Shown here piece after piece: positions 55,245 to 64,000 of a stretch of DNA of 64,000 nt. Within the stretch, counting starts at the first letter, position 1. Each line of letters opens with the position of its first letter. Position numbers and translations under genes: made by a program. The DNA lies in NCBI GenBank assembly GCA_963691705.1, contig OY829538.1, positions 47,271,151 through 47,335,150 of the forward strand, given 5' to 3'. The notes below the pieces were generated by a model that searched no databases, was not told where the DNA came from, and worked only from the letters and a program-made list of their open reading frames with translations. Source of the stretch: Viola odorata. Its lineage: Eukaryota; Streptophyta; Magnoliopsida; Malpighiales; Violaceae.

Positions 55245-57571
55245 CTAAAAGGCATTAGAAATAGCATCACCTTTGTAAAATTCTTCCCCATGAATTTCCA
55301 CAAAGCAGTCACCCATGATGGAAGTAGTCTTTTCAATATACCACTGACACATGATCGGCGTCTCTTTCTCAAGTGCCACTTTTTCCCCCGCCAGGGCTGC
55401 TCGCTCTTCCACCAGGGCTGCTTTCTCCCCCTCGAGAGCGATACTCTTTGACCGTTCAGCTGATAGAGCGGCGTTAGAAGCGGCCAATTGTTCCTTCGCC
55501 TCTCTTGCCTCCTCTTTGGCTACTTGCATGACCCTTACACATCTGTCTCGCTCTTTCAGGAACCTCTGCTTCTCCTCTTGCTCCTGGGAAAGCTTAACCG
55601 CGAAAGCGGCAAGGTCAGCCACCTTTTGCGACATGCGCTCGGTATAGTGATGAAACTGAAGGAAATTGGTGAAAAGGTTAGAACGCAGCAAGTCAGCTTG
55701 CTCTCCATCTCCCTCAGCAGCGAAGGTGCTTCGTTCTTCGGGAGACGTTAGCATATGGGCAGCCAAGAATGAAGCAGTAACGGCTGAGTTATCACCCCCC
55801 ATTGTCACAATCCCCGAACTACGCAGCGTAGTCATATCCACTTGATGAGTGATAGGCCCAGCGACGTTAAACGAGCTTACATCGGCCAAGAGGTTGGACA
55901 CTACCGTTCCCTCCCCGAAGCGCTTGAGCGTGGAAGCATCGGAAGGAACAAAGACCACGACGGCAGGAGAGGGAGGCTGGTTAGAAGAGGAACCCCCCTA
56001 GGGCCCGAATGTTTCATGGGGCTGATAGGAGGAGAAGCCCGACAGGTCGTCATTCTCGACCACGTTAGAAGAAAAGTGAGCAACCTCTGAACCAAACAGA
56101 GGCAGAGAAGTCTCAAAGGGCCCAGGAACAGCCATGTTCCCAAAAATGGTGGTGGTCTGGACCAAAGGAGGTATGGAAGAGTCAAGGACGATTTGAGGCC
56201 TCTCCCCGATATCAACCTGACTTGATGACGAGCTTGTACCGGCTCCATTGGGCCTCTGCCTCTTCCTTGGTTGAGTCAGAATGCGCTTCAAGTCCATATT
56301 GCCCCGCGATAGCGAAGGAGTAGAGACACCAAAAGTATCCTATGAAGAAAAACAATCAAAAATAAAAGAAAATGTAGAAAGGCATTGAAAAATAGCGCAA
56401 GAGGAATTGTGGAGCATTTGCAGTTACCGTCTCAGCGATAGGTGCTTCCAAAGAGCCGGCCGTGTCCGAAGAAGGAGGAATTGGTGGCTAGAGGGTGGCA
56501 ACGCTTCTTGTTCTCCTTTTCTTCTTTCCTTTTGCGAAAGCCCTAGGAGCGACCGACCGAGCAGGAAGAGCAGCAATTGATATGATAGGAATACCAACAG
56601 GAATGGTGTCAGTTTCCTCGTCAACCGAAGCGGAAGATATGTTGGGAGGGATTGAAACGGTAACGGGTGGAACAACTGAAGTAGTGGCGATATCAGCAGC
56701 CACGACCATTGGCTCAACCGCCACTCTTTGTCGAATCCTCCTCAAGCGCCTCCTAACACTCTCGGGAATGTAGTTTGGATCAGTCGCTGCAAAAGCACAA
56801 GGCAGCGTTAGCATTAGCACTAGTACTAAAATTTAAAAAAATGATGCGATACTCACGTCTAACGCAGGCTCGGATATCTGTCCCGCAGGTCAGAAGGCGA
56901 GTGTGAACACTGATTTCCAATTTGAGTAACTTATCAAACCAGCCTTGCTCTGTCTCGTTAAGAGCCTCCCGGCACCAAGCACTGTCCTTAACCCCCTGGT
57001 TGAAACCAGACCGCCACCATGGAGCCGGAAGCTCGGGAGTCTCGATAACAAAAAATTACTCTTTCCATTTATTGATGGAAGACTCTAATTGAAGGAGTTT
57101 CCAGGTGAAGTTCTTGAGCGAATCGTCATCATAACGGGGTGATATCGCTATCACACCCCGACGATTATGCATCCAAAACAAAGATTTGAGTAATGCAAGG
57201 GAAGGAGAAGTAATTCCCTTGAACTTGCAGAGTTCTAGAAATGCATAAACGCCACAGTAGGCATTTGGAGCCAATTGAACAGGGCTCAGATCCAGAGAGG
57301 TGAGCAACTCTTGGATAAAAGGGTCAACCGAAAACCGAAAACCGTAGCGAAACATCTGGGCATACAAGATTCTGCATTTGCCGGTCAGAACGTTGTTCAG
57401 GCGTAAAGACTCAAGGGCGACAGAAACTTTGAAGCCCTCAGGGATGTTAGCACCATGATCGGTCAGATGTTTATCGAGAATGTTAGAAGAAGTAATAGTA
57501 CTGGCTATGTTATCTAATTTCTCTTCATCAATTGATTTAGACCCAGAAGCATGAGTTTTTCTTTTGCCCAT
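55245..57571 (-). pseudogene. Tat2 aORF4: spliced antisense gene, transposon-like N-terminus and coiled coil
   Basis: Function unknown. Minus strand, opposite to gag-pol. Proposed exons 57571-56857, 56786-56428 and 56339-55245; introns of 70 and 88 bp have GT-AG ends (donors GACGTGAGT and ACGGTAACT, acceptors TTTTGCAG and TTCATAG). The exon phases (1 then 0) fit and give one frame of 723 codons, interrupted only by TAA 57056, TAG 56488 and TAG 55998. Start MGKRKTHASGSKS. Exon 1 holds QMFRYGFRFSVDPFIQELL and LAPNAYCGVYAFLELCKFK, then WKE and an ETPELPAPWW block, as in the plant 'putative gypsy type transposon' family. Exon 2 is basic (SVRRRLRRIRQR). Exon 3 ends in a long coiled coil (KLSQEQEEKQRFLKERDRC to about residue 700). 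A paralogue of aORF3. Confidence 0.75.
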
Positions 57572-57740
57572 GGTGGAAGGAGAAAACAAAAAGATGAAGA
57601 AGACAACAAAGGGAATAAAGAAATACCTTTTTGAGAAGAAAATCGAAGTACCCAGGAGATGAAAACCAGAAACGCAAGACGATTCAAGAAGATGCAAAGA
57701 AAGTAGATTATCAAAAGTGGAAAAAAGAAATAAAGTGTTG

Positions 57741-57750
57741 GTTTTTATAA
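57741..57750 (-). promoter_or_regulatory. TATA-like box of Tat2 aORF4
   Basis: The minus strand reads TTATAAAAAC, about 175 bp upstream of the ATG at 57571. Confidence 0.45.
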
Positions 57751-58139
57751 CCCTAAGAGGCTAAGAGAAATGACTACTGGAACAGTCACCACGCGCGTGA
57801 CAGGCGTGAGCAATGAGTACAACCCTAGAAAAGCGAGAAGACGCTTTGATTCTATCAAATCACGCTAGCCCTAGCGTCTTGACGAGCAGACACGTGTCTC
57901 TGAACCATCCTGATCCCTCACTCACATTAATGAGGGGATCCTGAGCATTAAATGCTCCGAAAAGCAGAATTACTTTATCAAAAGAGGTCAAGCATGATGA
58001 CGTAATCAACGAGATAACGCCAAGAAGCAAATTAATTATTATCCAGAGTGGAACGACAAGCGTTATCAATTATTACAAGCCAAATGAAACCAATATTTGT
58101 AGAAAAATATAAACACTCTCGAGCGCTGCCTTACGCCAA

Positions 58140-60263
58140 TCACGGAAGAACTCCTTTATTGCCCCCGACATCTATATCCTTCAATCTCTCAAAGGCGTAA
58201 TCAGCTATCTTGGAAGGATCGAAATCCTCGCTACGGTAATAATCTGGGAATCCAGCAGCAAAGGCTTGTAACGCCTTATCTTTCCACCACAATATCTCAT
58301 TGGACACCTTCGCTAGCTTCGCGTCGCGGGCCGATATCTCTTCATGAAGAAGAGAGTTCCTTCTGTCGGCAGCCACCAGTTCTGCCTCTAAAAGCTCTAT
58401 CTTGGCCTTCCCTATCGACTTCTCTCTAGCCAATTCAGCACGATAGTCATTAAGCTCTACTTGGGTGTCGCTCTGGAGTTGCGTCAACTCCGCCACCTTA
58501 GCAGGGGAACCTCGAACCTTGTCGCCATGGATATCAAGAAAGTAATTCAGCATGCGAAAGCTAGCCAGCACATCATTCAAAGCGCGTTCACGATGAACCT
58601 CTAGAGGAAGCTCTGACATCTCCTCCCTATCCTTAGGAGAGCCAAATATTGCACCTACTATAGAGCCTACCGGCTCACTTCGCGATAGTGGGTCCGATAT
58701 TCCTAGTGCGCGAACTCCGTTGGTGCCGAAGGTGGACAAATCCAAGCGATAGGAAGTGGCTCCTTGAGGACCTTGAGAGGACAGATTGGCGGTAAAGGGA
58801 GGAGAGCAATTTCCTGCGGAACCACCGACTCCTGAGATAGAAGTGCAGAATAGTGGCGGAAGGCCATTTAGCAGAGGATCAGGAGTAGCGGCAGACTCAA
58901 GATTCTGGGCAGCGACATCAGGAATGAAAGAAGAGATAGGAGAGTCAGGAGCGACAGTTGAAGGAGGAAGGTTGACCTCTGGCGGAACCTCGGAAGCTTT
59001 AGGAGGAACGTTGGTCGACGCCTCAACCACTGACGCCGTTTTGGAAGTACTTGCACCACCAAGAGGATCAGCCCCAAGAGCAGGGGTTTCGTTAGCCTTC
59101 TTCGAAGCAACCTCAACGATTGGGTTGCTATTTCCCATTCTTAGCTTCTTTCGCTGAGCCGCGGAAGCATGATGAAGCCCAGAGTCGGTATCCATATCCT
59201 CGCTGCCGCTATCAGTTACTTCAGTCTTAGGACGATTTGGAGTCACTCCTTTGTTCTCAATAGCTAACTAGTTCTCGAGAAAGCGAGAGGTCCGGTCGGA
59301 GATATCGCGCCTGGCGACAATCTTGAATCTTTTTCTTTTTGGCGGAATGGCAGGATGACTGGAACTTTCAGGCGGAGGAGATAGCGGCAGTGTTTGAAGC
59401 GGCCTCACGTTCAGAGGAACATTCTTATCGCTCGACGGTTGATTTCCAACGTCACCTACCAACAAGACATATCAGAACAGTGAATAAGCTGAAGCGATAA
59501 CGGGGGAAAAGAAACTTACTTATGGTACACTTCTTTATAAGCTTGTACAAGGCAAACTCTCGAATGCGAAAGGACGAGTTCAGCTCTAGCAGCATGTTTG
59601 TTTGCCGATGCTCTTCCTTGGATATTACGGACGGGTTTGTCCAAATGGGATCATCAAGACACTAATTGAAACCCCTAGGCCAAGGGCGGAAAGGCAATTT
59701 CACAATGAAGAAACCACTCTTCCAATCGGCCACAGTCTCTTCAAAGCCCCGGAATTTCTGCCAAAATGACTGCACTGGCGCGTCATTCCACCTCGGGGTG
59801 ATACTCACCACACAGTTGAGGCACTTAAAACTAAAAAACTTGCGGAATAAATTGACAGACGGGACAAGGACACCCTGCAACTCGCAAATACGAATGAAGC
59901 ATGAATCCCGCACTAGGAAGAAGGCGTAATCTGAGCTGGGTTGATGTCATATCGAACTAGTAATCCTTTTACTGCTTCGTGGATGGGAAAGCGAAAGCCG
60001 TAAAGGAACATATTAAAATATACCATCCTATCGCACCCCGATAGAGGGTCATGAAGCCGATGACCGGCATCAGCAATTTTGACGGAGTAGCTAGGAGGAA
60101 AAAAGATACCGTTTTCCTCTAACTCTGCCTCTAATACCGCTTGATCAACAAAAATACTGGGTGTTCTCTCAATTTCTAAATCTATGGGCCGCTGAAGACT
60201 CCTCAAAGACCTATTTGTGGCCAGAGGCCACTGAGAATCCTTGGGTATCCTACGCGTACTCAT
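58140..60263 (-). pseudogene. Tat2 aORF3: spliced antisense gene, paralogue of aORF4
   Basis: Function unknown. Start MSTRRIPKDSQ at 60263. Exon 1 (60263-59520) has ERTPSIF, YFNMFLYGFRFPIH, DINPAQITPSS, then ITPRWNDAPVQSFWQKF and WKSGFFIVK. A 64-bp intron (59519-59456; donor TAAGTAAGT, acceptor TTGGTAG) links in phase 1 to exon 2 (59455-58140), with a basic patch (PPKRKRFKIVARRD), a long S/P-rich region and a coiled coil (about 58300-58500), ending GGNKGVLP. Damage: a TAG at the tryptophan after ITPSS, a 1-bp deletion nearby (about 59905), TAG 59662 and TAG 59268. Tat1 keeps the start of this gene. Confidence 0.75.
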
Positions 60264-60445
60264 AATGAATCAGCAAGAAGAAAATCTGAGGAAAAAGAAG
60301 TGAAGTACCTTGAACAGAAGGCGGTGGATAAAACCGTCGGCGCCGACGAACGGTGGTCGTAACTTCCTTTGAAACAGAAAACTTAGAGAGAGAAGGAGAA
60401 AATTTCGAAGCGCAAGCAAAGAGTGTTAAAAGAGAGCAGTTGCTC

Positions 60446-60456
60446 CCTTTTAAAGG
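60446..60456 (-). promoter_or_regulatory. TATA-like box of Tat2 aORF3
   Basis: The minus strand reads CTTTAAAAGGG, about 185-190 bp upstream of the ATG. Tat1 has the same motif at the same distance. Confidence 0.45.
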
Positions 60457-60722
60457 CTGAGTTCGAAAATCGAATAGCCTGTAGAAATGGGACACGCCCC
60501 AAAGCAAAAGTGACACGTGTAAAAAACTTCAGAAGGATATTTATGTCCAAGCATTTATATCTTCTGGAGAGGGTAGTTACTGATAATCAGTTGCAAGCAG
60601 TTGCATCGAAGCAACAGTTTGTCTCTCAGCGATAGTCATCTGTCAAAAGAGGAGCTAACGCTTGAGCATGCAAGACTAAAAAAGCAAAACATCATTTCAT
60701 TTAATAATAAGCCATACGACAT

Positions 60723-61172
60723 CTACAAGGGATTGCCAGGGGCGGAATCAATCATCGTAGGCCAATAAGAGGACCAGTAGCAGTATTCCTCATCTGAGGG
60801 CGGAAGCTCCTCATCAGCAAAAGGAGGAGATTTTTCAGCCTTTCGCTCCGGACTCGACATTAACGGTTTGGATTCCCCCTTTGCAGCGGAGGATGCCGCC
60901 TTTGCAACGGTATCGCATGGAGGAATCTCCTCTTCAAACCAGTCAGTAGGAGGAAATAATTCTTTGCCCTTATAAGCTGGAGGGGCTGAAAAAGAAGAAA
61001 ACCAGCCAGTGGTTTTAGAACATGCTCTCTTCTTCGATCTCTTCCGACCTCTATGGTGGGGCAATCGCCTCTTTCGGTACGACGGTGAAGGAGGATTGTC
61101 AAAATCTGGTGTAGTTGGAGGGGTCGGACGAGATTCTCGCTCATCGGAGACCTGATCATAGGAATCAGCCAT
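60723..61172 (-). CDS. Tat2 aORF2, 149 aa, conserved, unknown function
   Basis: Function unknown. Starts MADSYDQVSDERESRP at 61172. Proline-rich start (PTPPTTPDFDNPPS), basic patch (RRLPHHRGRKRSKKRA, possibly a nuclear signal), variable middle and acidic aromatic end (ELPPSDEEYCYW). Intact frame. The counterpart in Tat1 (31229-31714) shares both ends and its position between aORF1 and aORF3. The overlapping frames on this strand are shadows. Confidence 0.62.
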   Translation of the reverse strand: MADSYDQVSDERESRPTPPTTPDFDNPPSPSYRKRRLPHHRGRKRSKKRACSKTTGWFSSFSAPPAYKGKELFPPTDWFEEEIPPCDTVAKAASSAAKGESKPLMSSPERKAEKSPPFADEELPPSDEEYCYWSSYWPTMIDSAPGNPL

Positions 61173-61245
61173 GAGGGATGAAAATCAATAGTAGCAGGAA
61201 AATACAAAGAAGAAGATGAACAGGAAAAAGAAGAAGAACTCCTCA

Positions 61246-61254
61246 TACATAGTT
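61246..61254 (-). promoter_or_regulatory. Weak TATA-like box of Tat2 aORF2
   Basis: The minus strand reads CTATGTATG about 75-80 bp upstream of the ATG, at the place of the better CTATATAATG box of Tat1. Confidence 0.3.
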
Positions 61255-61702
61255 AAAGTGGTGAGACTCTTCAAACTTTTCACAAGTGAAGGGTAATTTA
61301 ATGCATCTCGAGAAGATCAACCATAATGGCAAAATCAAATCCTTTGATCACGCCTGCGGGGATTTCTCGATAATCAAGAAGCACAGAAAAACCGCCCAAT
61401 CAGTTAATGCTACAGAAGCAGCGCATGATTAGTACAGAACGGTTCGCCAGAGCAACCGTCGCCACCTGGCAGAAAAAGAAGAATAAATGCTGCAAGAATT
61501 TGGCCAATGGCAGACTCATTTTCAGTTGGGCTGGCCCAGCCCTCAACCGAAGCAAGGGCTAACACCCCAAAAAAGGAAAGAAATCGCAAGCCCAATAACA
61601 GAAAGAAAATTTATTACAGCCTAACGGCCTAGATATACATCCGTAAACATAATACGTACAAAGGAAAAACAAAAAAGAAGGCGCGGCGGCAAGCCTTCAA
61701 GC

Positions 61703-62053
61703 TCAAGACCTGGCATCATTGTCATCATCCACCAGAGAAGTCAGCTTAAAAGAGGTGCTTCTCATGCTCTTCAAGCAGCAGTTCAGTAGATCCTTCCTCT
61801 GCTGCAGCATGACGATGGCTACCTTGATGCGACAGGCGGCAATGGCCAATTTGGATACATTCCTGATGGGATTGAAGTCCTCCATGGTAGTAGCCCCGAT
61901 CCTGGACTGAATGGGGGTCATCATTCCCCGAAGCTCCAGCATGTCTTCCCCAGTCTTCGTCAACATGTTCTCCAGGAAGCTGACGTCACCCTCCGTGAGA
62001 TTTTTGAAGGTCAAGGCTTTGGAAATCAGAAAGTTTCTAGTGAGATCGTCCAT
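61703..62053 (-). CDS. Tat2 aORF1, 116 aa, conserved, unknown function
   Basis: Function unknown. I chose the ATG at 62053 (MDDLTRNFLISK) rather than one at 62116 because Tat1 starts MDEVTKKFL at the same point and the TATA box would otherwise lie inside the gene. About half of its residues equal those of Tat1 aORF1 over 112 aligned positions without gaps. Helical by eye, with LELRGMMTPIQ, TTMEDFNP and RKDLLNCCLKSM, ending in a short acidic tail (DDDNDARS). Intact frame. It is the first antisense gene counted from the 3' LTR. Confidence 0.65.
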   Translation of the reverse strand: MDDLTRNFLISKALTFKNLTEGDVSFLENMLTKTGEDMLELRGMMTPIQSRIGATTMEDFNPIRNVSKLAIAACRIKVAIVMLQQRKDLLNCCLKSMRSTSFKLTSLVDDDNDARS

Positions 62054-62113
62054 GAAGAAATGATAAACGAGAAGCAGAGAGAGTGTGAAGAATCTGCACC
62101 GAAAAAAGGATTG

Positions 62114-62123
62114 CATTTATAGA
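62114..62123 (-). promoter_or_regulatory. TATA box of Tat2 aORF1
   Basis: The minus strand reads TCTATAAATG, 61-70 bp upstream of the ATG, the same spacing as in Tat1. Confidence 0.6.
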
Positions 62124-62825
62124 TCCGAAGTAGTAGCTGCTCGCAAAAGCGCGCGCCTTGAAAATTGAGTCGTCCCGTTATCCTGAAACAGTCGGGGGGA
62201 AAGACTAACGCGAAACTCCTGATGAACGCCCGAGATACTCAAGAGGAGTACGGATTGAAGTTCCAAAGAACATAAGACCACACAATTTGTAGGCGGCCTA
62301 CAGCGTAAAACCGCGTCAATATTGCCGGTAGCTACGACGTAAGCCCGCACAAATTGTAGGCAGTTCATGGCGGGAGACCATGTCAATATTGCAGGCGGCA
62401 TACAGCAAGGCCAGATCCAACGAGCTTGGGTAGAAAAAGCGACATCAAAGACATCCTGATATGAGCGGGAAAAATAAGGAAATATCGCCTTAAGAACGAT
62501 ATTCGGGGCTTTAGAGAGGTAACGTCGTAACACACTGCCTTGTTGATATCGATCATATGAGGCGTGCCAAGGGAAACACCAACGTTATCAATTTGAATAT
62601 ATCATTGGCGCTATCAGTTCTGGTTTAGGACAGGCATTATCGCAAGCTATCGGTTACAGTTACCCGCTTTGCTATCATATAACCGGTACAAAGGAACTAA
62701 CAAAGGAGTCAGAAAAACTCGGAGATTCTCATGGATCTACCGCGGCGCTAAGGGAGCAGCGTTCCTCTAAAAGCCAAGAAAGGAAGCCCTTGGTGAACAC
62801 TCGGGCTCGTTTTCAGTTAGGCTTA
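62124..62825. other. Tat2 spacer upstream of aORF1, up to the 3' LTR
   Basis: No gene supported (the minus ORF 62117-62533 is not conserved in Tat1). It contains a pair of related blocks with AATTGTAGGCGGCC and CAATATTG (about 62285-62400). The last 45 bp before the LTR (CCCTTGGTGAACACTCGGGC and following) are nearly the same in Tat1, and neither element shows a clear polypurine tract there. Confidence 0.5.
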
Positions 62826-63338
62826 TGATAACAATTGATGAAACACCAAGGGTACATTCTTCTTCTCACCCAAAGTCAAAGCCGGATCCCTGTAGGCCTT
62901 TCCTGGCGGCAGCACCCGGCTACCGCCCTCGTCGAACTGAGGAATCCTAGGATGGTTGACATCAGCGAGGGGACCCACACGACGTTTTCCTATCCCAGGT
63001 GGCCCGACAGCATCTCACTGGTGATATCCCGACGGCGATATCTTATCCGGCTGACGCATGCTGACGTCATCTTGGGCGTTATCTCCCTTCACTAACGCCC
63101 ACCCCTAGGGTAACACCCTTTCTTTTGCTTATAAATACCACTCATTTCTAGATCAAAGGTAAGATTAAAATTACTACTAAAATCTCTGCCAAATTTCACA
63201 ACCATACTAACTTAAGCATCGGAGTGTCTACGCCGGAGTCCCCCCTCCGGCGCTTTGCAGGTACGACGGACTGTCGCTATAGTGACTTCAGACGACCATA
63301 GTCTCTACCCCGCCTCCCCAGAAGTCCGAATCTTATCA
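62826..63338 (+). repeat. Tat2 3' LTR (513 bp)
   Basis: Matches 34850-35363 with about 29 differences. TGACGTCA at 63062-63069, TATA near 63128, CGCCGGAG stem-loop at 63231-63252. It ends CTTATCA before GTTCT. Confidence 0.9.
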
Positions 63339-64000
63339 GTTCTGAAGGCCAGTTGAAGTTATGCAAAACTTCAACTTCTCTTTAGTAACCACCTTGGTCA
63401 GCATATCTGCTGGATTCCTTGAACCAAGGATTTTCTTCAAGGACAAAGTACCATCACTAATCAACTCCTTGATAAAGTGATATCTCAACTGGATGTGTTT
63501 TGTCCTAGCATGAAACACAGGATTCTTCGCAAGATGAATGGCACTTTGACTGTCGTTGTACAGAGTGTTGTCTTCCTGTTTCTTGCCCAACTCCTCAAGA
63601 AAATTCTTCAACCAAATCATTTCCTTGTTGGCTTCTGAAATAGCCATGTATTCTGCTTCCGTGGTTGAAAGAACAAAACTCTTTTGAAGTCGAGACATCC
63701 AACTAACTTTTGTGCCACCCAAAGTGAAAGTATATCCCGTAGTACTCTTCCTTGTATCCTCGCAACCACCCAAATCTGCATAAGTAAATCCTTCCAAGAT
63801 TACATCTTTCCTGCGGAAATATAATGCAACCTTAGAGGTACCTTTCAAGTAGCGTAGCAGCCACTTGACTGCCTCCCAATGCTCTCTCCCAGGATTAGAC
63901 ATGAATATGCTAACAACTCCCACTGCATGAGCAATGTCTGGTCTCGTGCACACCATAGCATACATCAAACTACCAACTGCAGATGCATATGGAACATTAG
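63336..64000 (-). CDS. pol: Cop2 polyprotein end: copia RNase H, partial
   Basis: This is the C-terminal part of a Ty1/copia polyprotein, which runs off the right edge. It reads YAMVCTRPDIAHAVGVVS, then EHWEAVKWLLRYLKGT, the RNase H blocks TTGYTFTLGG, VLSTTEAEYMA and NDSQSAIHLAKN, then HTRTKH-like ARTKHIQLRYHFI and NPADMLTK. The style suggests the Tork (Tnt1-like) clade. The frame is open over all 221 visible codons. Tat2 is inserted after the last codons (GLQN); the TGA that now ends the frame comes from the Tat2 LTR, but the original gene also had TGA there. The 3' end of the element is at 34497-34849. Confidence 0.88.
   Translation of the reverse strand, partial: NVPYASAVGSLMYAMVCTRPDIAHAVGVVSIFMSNPGREHWEAVKWLLRYLKGTSKVALYFRRKDVILEGFTYADLGGCEDTRKSTTGYTFTLGGTKVSWMSRLQKSFVLSTTEAEYMAISEANKEMIWLKNFLEELGKKQEDNTLYNDSQSAIHLAKNPVFHARTKHIQLRYHFIKELISDGTLSLKKILGSRNPADMLTKVVTKEKLKFCITSTGLQN

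Larger units (their letters stand above)
34850..63338 (+). mobile_element. Tat2: Tat-lineage Ty3/gypsy element with antisense gene module
   Basis: LTRs at 34850-35363 and 62826-63338, TSD GTTCT on both sides. Without Ath2 it is about 15.9 kb. Sense genes: gag, protease, RT, two RNase H domains, integrase (35450-53905). A tandem array (54030-54525) follows, then four minus-strand genes (55245-62053). The double RNase H marks the Tat lineage. The LTRs differ at about 29 of 514 positions by eye. Many TAG stops and a few frameshifts make it inactive. Confidence 0.9.

Noticed and set aside
62117..62533. Minus-strand ORF upstream of aORF1
   Set aside because: No counterpart in Tat1 and it contains the region of the aORF1 promoter.
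1..64000. Host genes, tRNA or rRNA genes
   Set aside because: No exon set, tRNA fold or rRNA motif was recognised; tRNA-like strings are primer binding sites next to LTRs.

Overview
This window is repeat-rich plant nuclear DNA. I recognise no host gene, tRNA, rRNA or CRISPR. Nearly every base belongs to LTR retrotransposons of flowering-plant lineages (Ty1/copia; Ty3/gypsy chromovirus, Athila, Tat and Ogre-like). The species cannot be named from this sequence, and all elements carry stops, frameshifts or deletions.

I name the elements Cop1 (copia, left edge), Ath1 (deleted Athila-type), Ogr1 (Ogre-like, minus strand), Crm1 (CRM-like chromovirus, plus), SoloC (solo LTR), Tat1 (Tat lineage, plus), Ogr2 (Ogre-like, gag only, plus), Trim1 (short LTR element, minus), Cop2 (copia, minus, runs off the right edge), Tat2 (Tat lineage, plus) and Ath2 (Athila, minus). 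They are nested, and 5-bp target duplications settle most of the order. Ath1 (810-3944, AGCTC) sits in the left flank. Crm1 (8265-33834, CATTC) sits inside a 75-bp tandem array of Ogr1; removing Crm1 restores the 75-bp period exactly. Inside Crm1 are SoloC (11317-12629, CTAGT) and Tat1 (16756-33326, ATCCT), and Tat1 holds Ogr2 (17016 to about 29780). To the right, Trim1 and Cop2 interrupt Ogr1. Tat2 (34850-63338, GTTCT) sits exactly at the end of the Cop2 polyprotein gene, and Ath2 (38395-51003, ATTGA) splits the Tat2 reverse transcriptase.

Sense genes: Crm1 has gag, protease and a near-continuous RT-RNase H-integrase frame that ends inside its own 3' LTR. Tat2 has gag, protease, RT, two RNase H domains and integrase. 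Ath2 has gag to integrase plus a downstream env-like ORF. Ogr2 has only gag and long tandem arrays.

The most interesting part is the 3' half of Tat2. Downstream of pol lies about 7 kb of minus-strand genes, opposite to gag-pol: two small genes (aORF1, aORF2) and two tandem paralogous spliced genes (aORF3, aORF4), each with an N-terminal region like the plant 'putative gypsy type transposon' family and a coiled-coil C-terminus. Each gene has a TATA-like box at a sensible distance. Tat1, a clearly diverged relative, keeps aORF1, aORF2 and the start of aORF3 in the same order, with protein similarity and the same TATA spacing. Splice sites chosen by eye restore one frame through aORF4 and part of aORF3. 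This looks like an antisense gene module that belongs to the family.

Decay is dominated by TAG stops where glutamine or tryptophan is expected, which fits cytosine deamination in silenced, CHG-methylated DNA. LTR divergence judged by eye is about 2% for Ath2 and 5-6% for Tat2, as the nesting requires.
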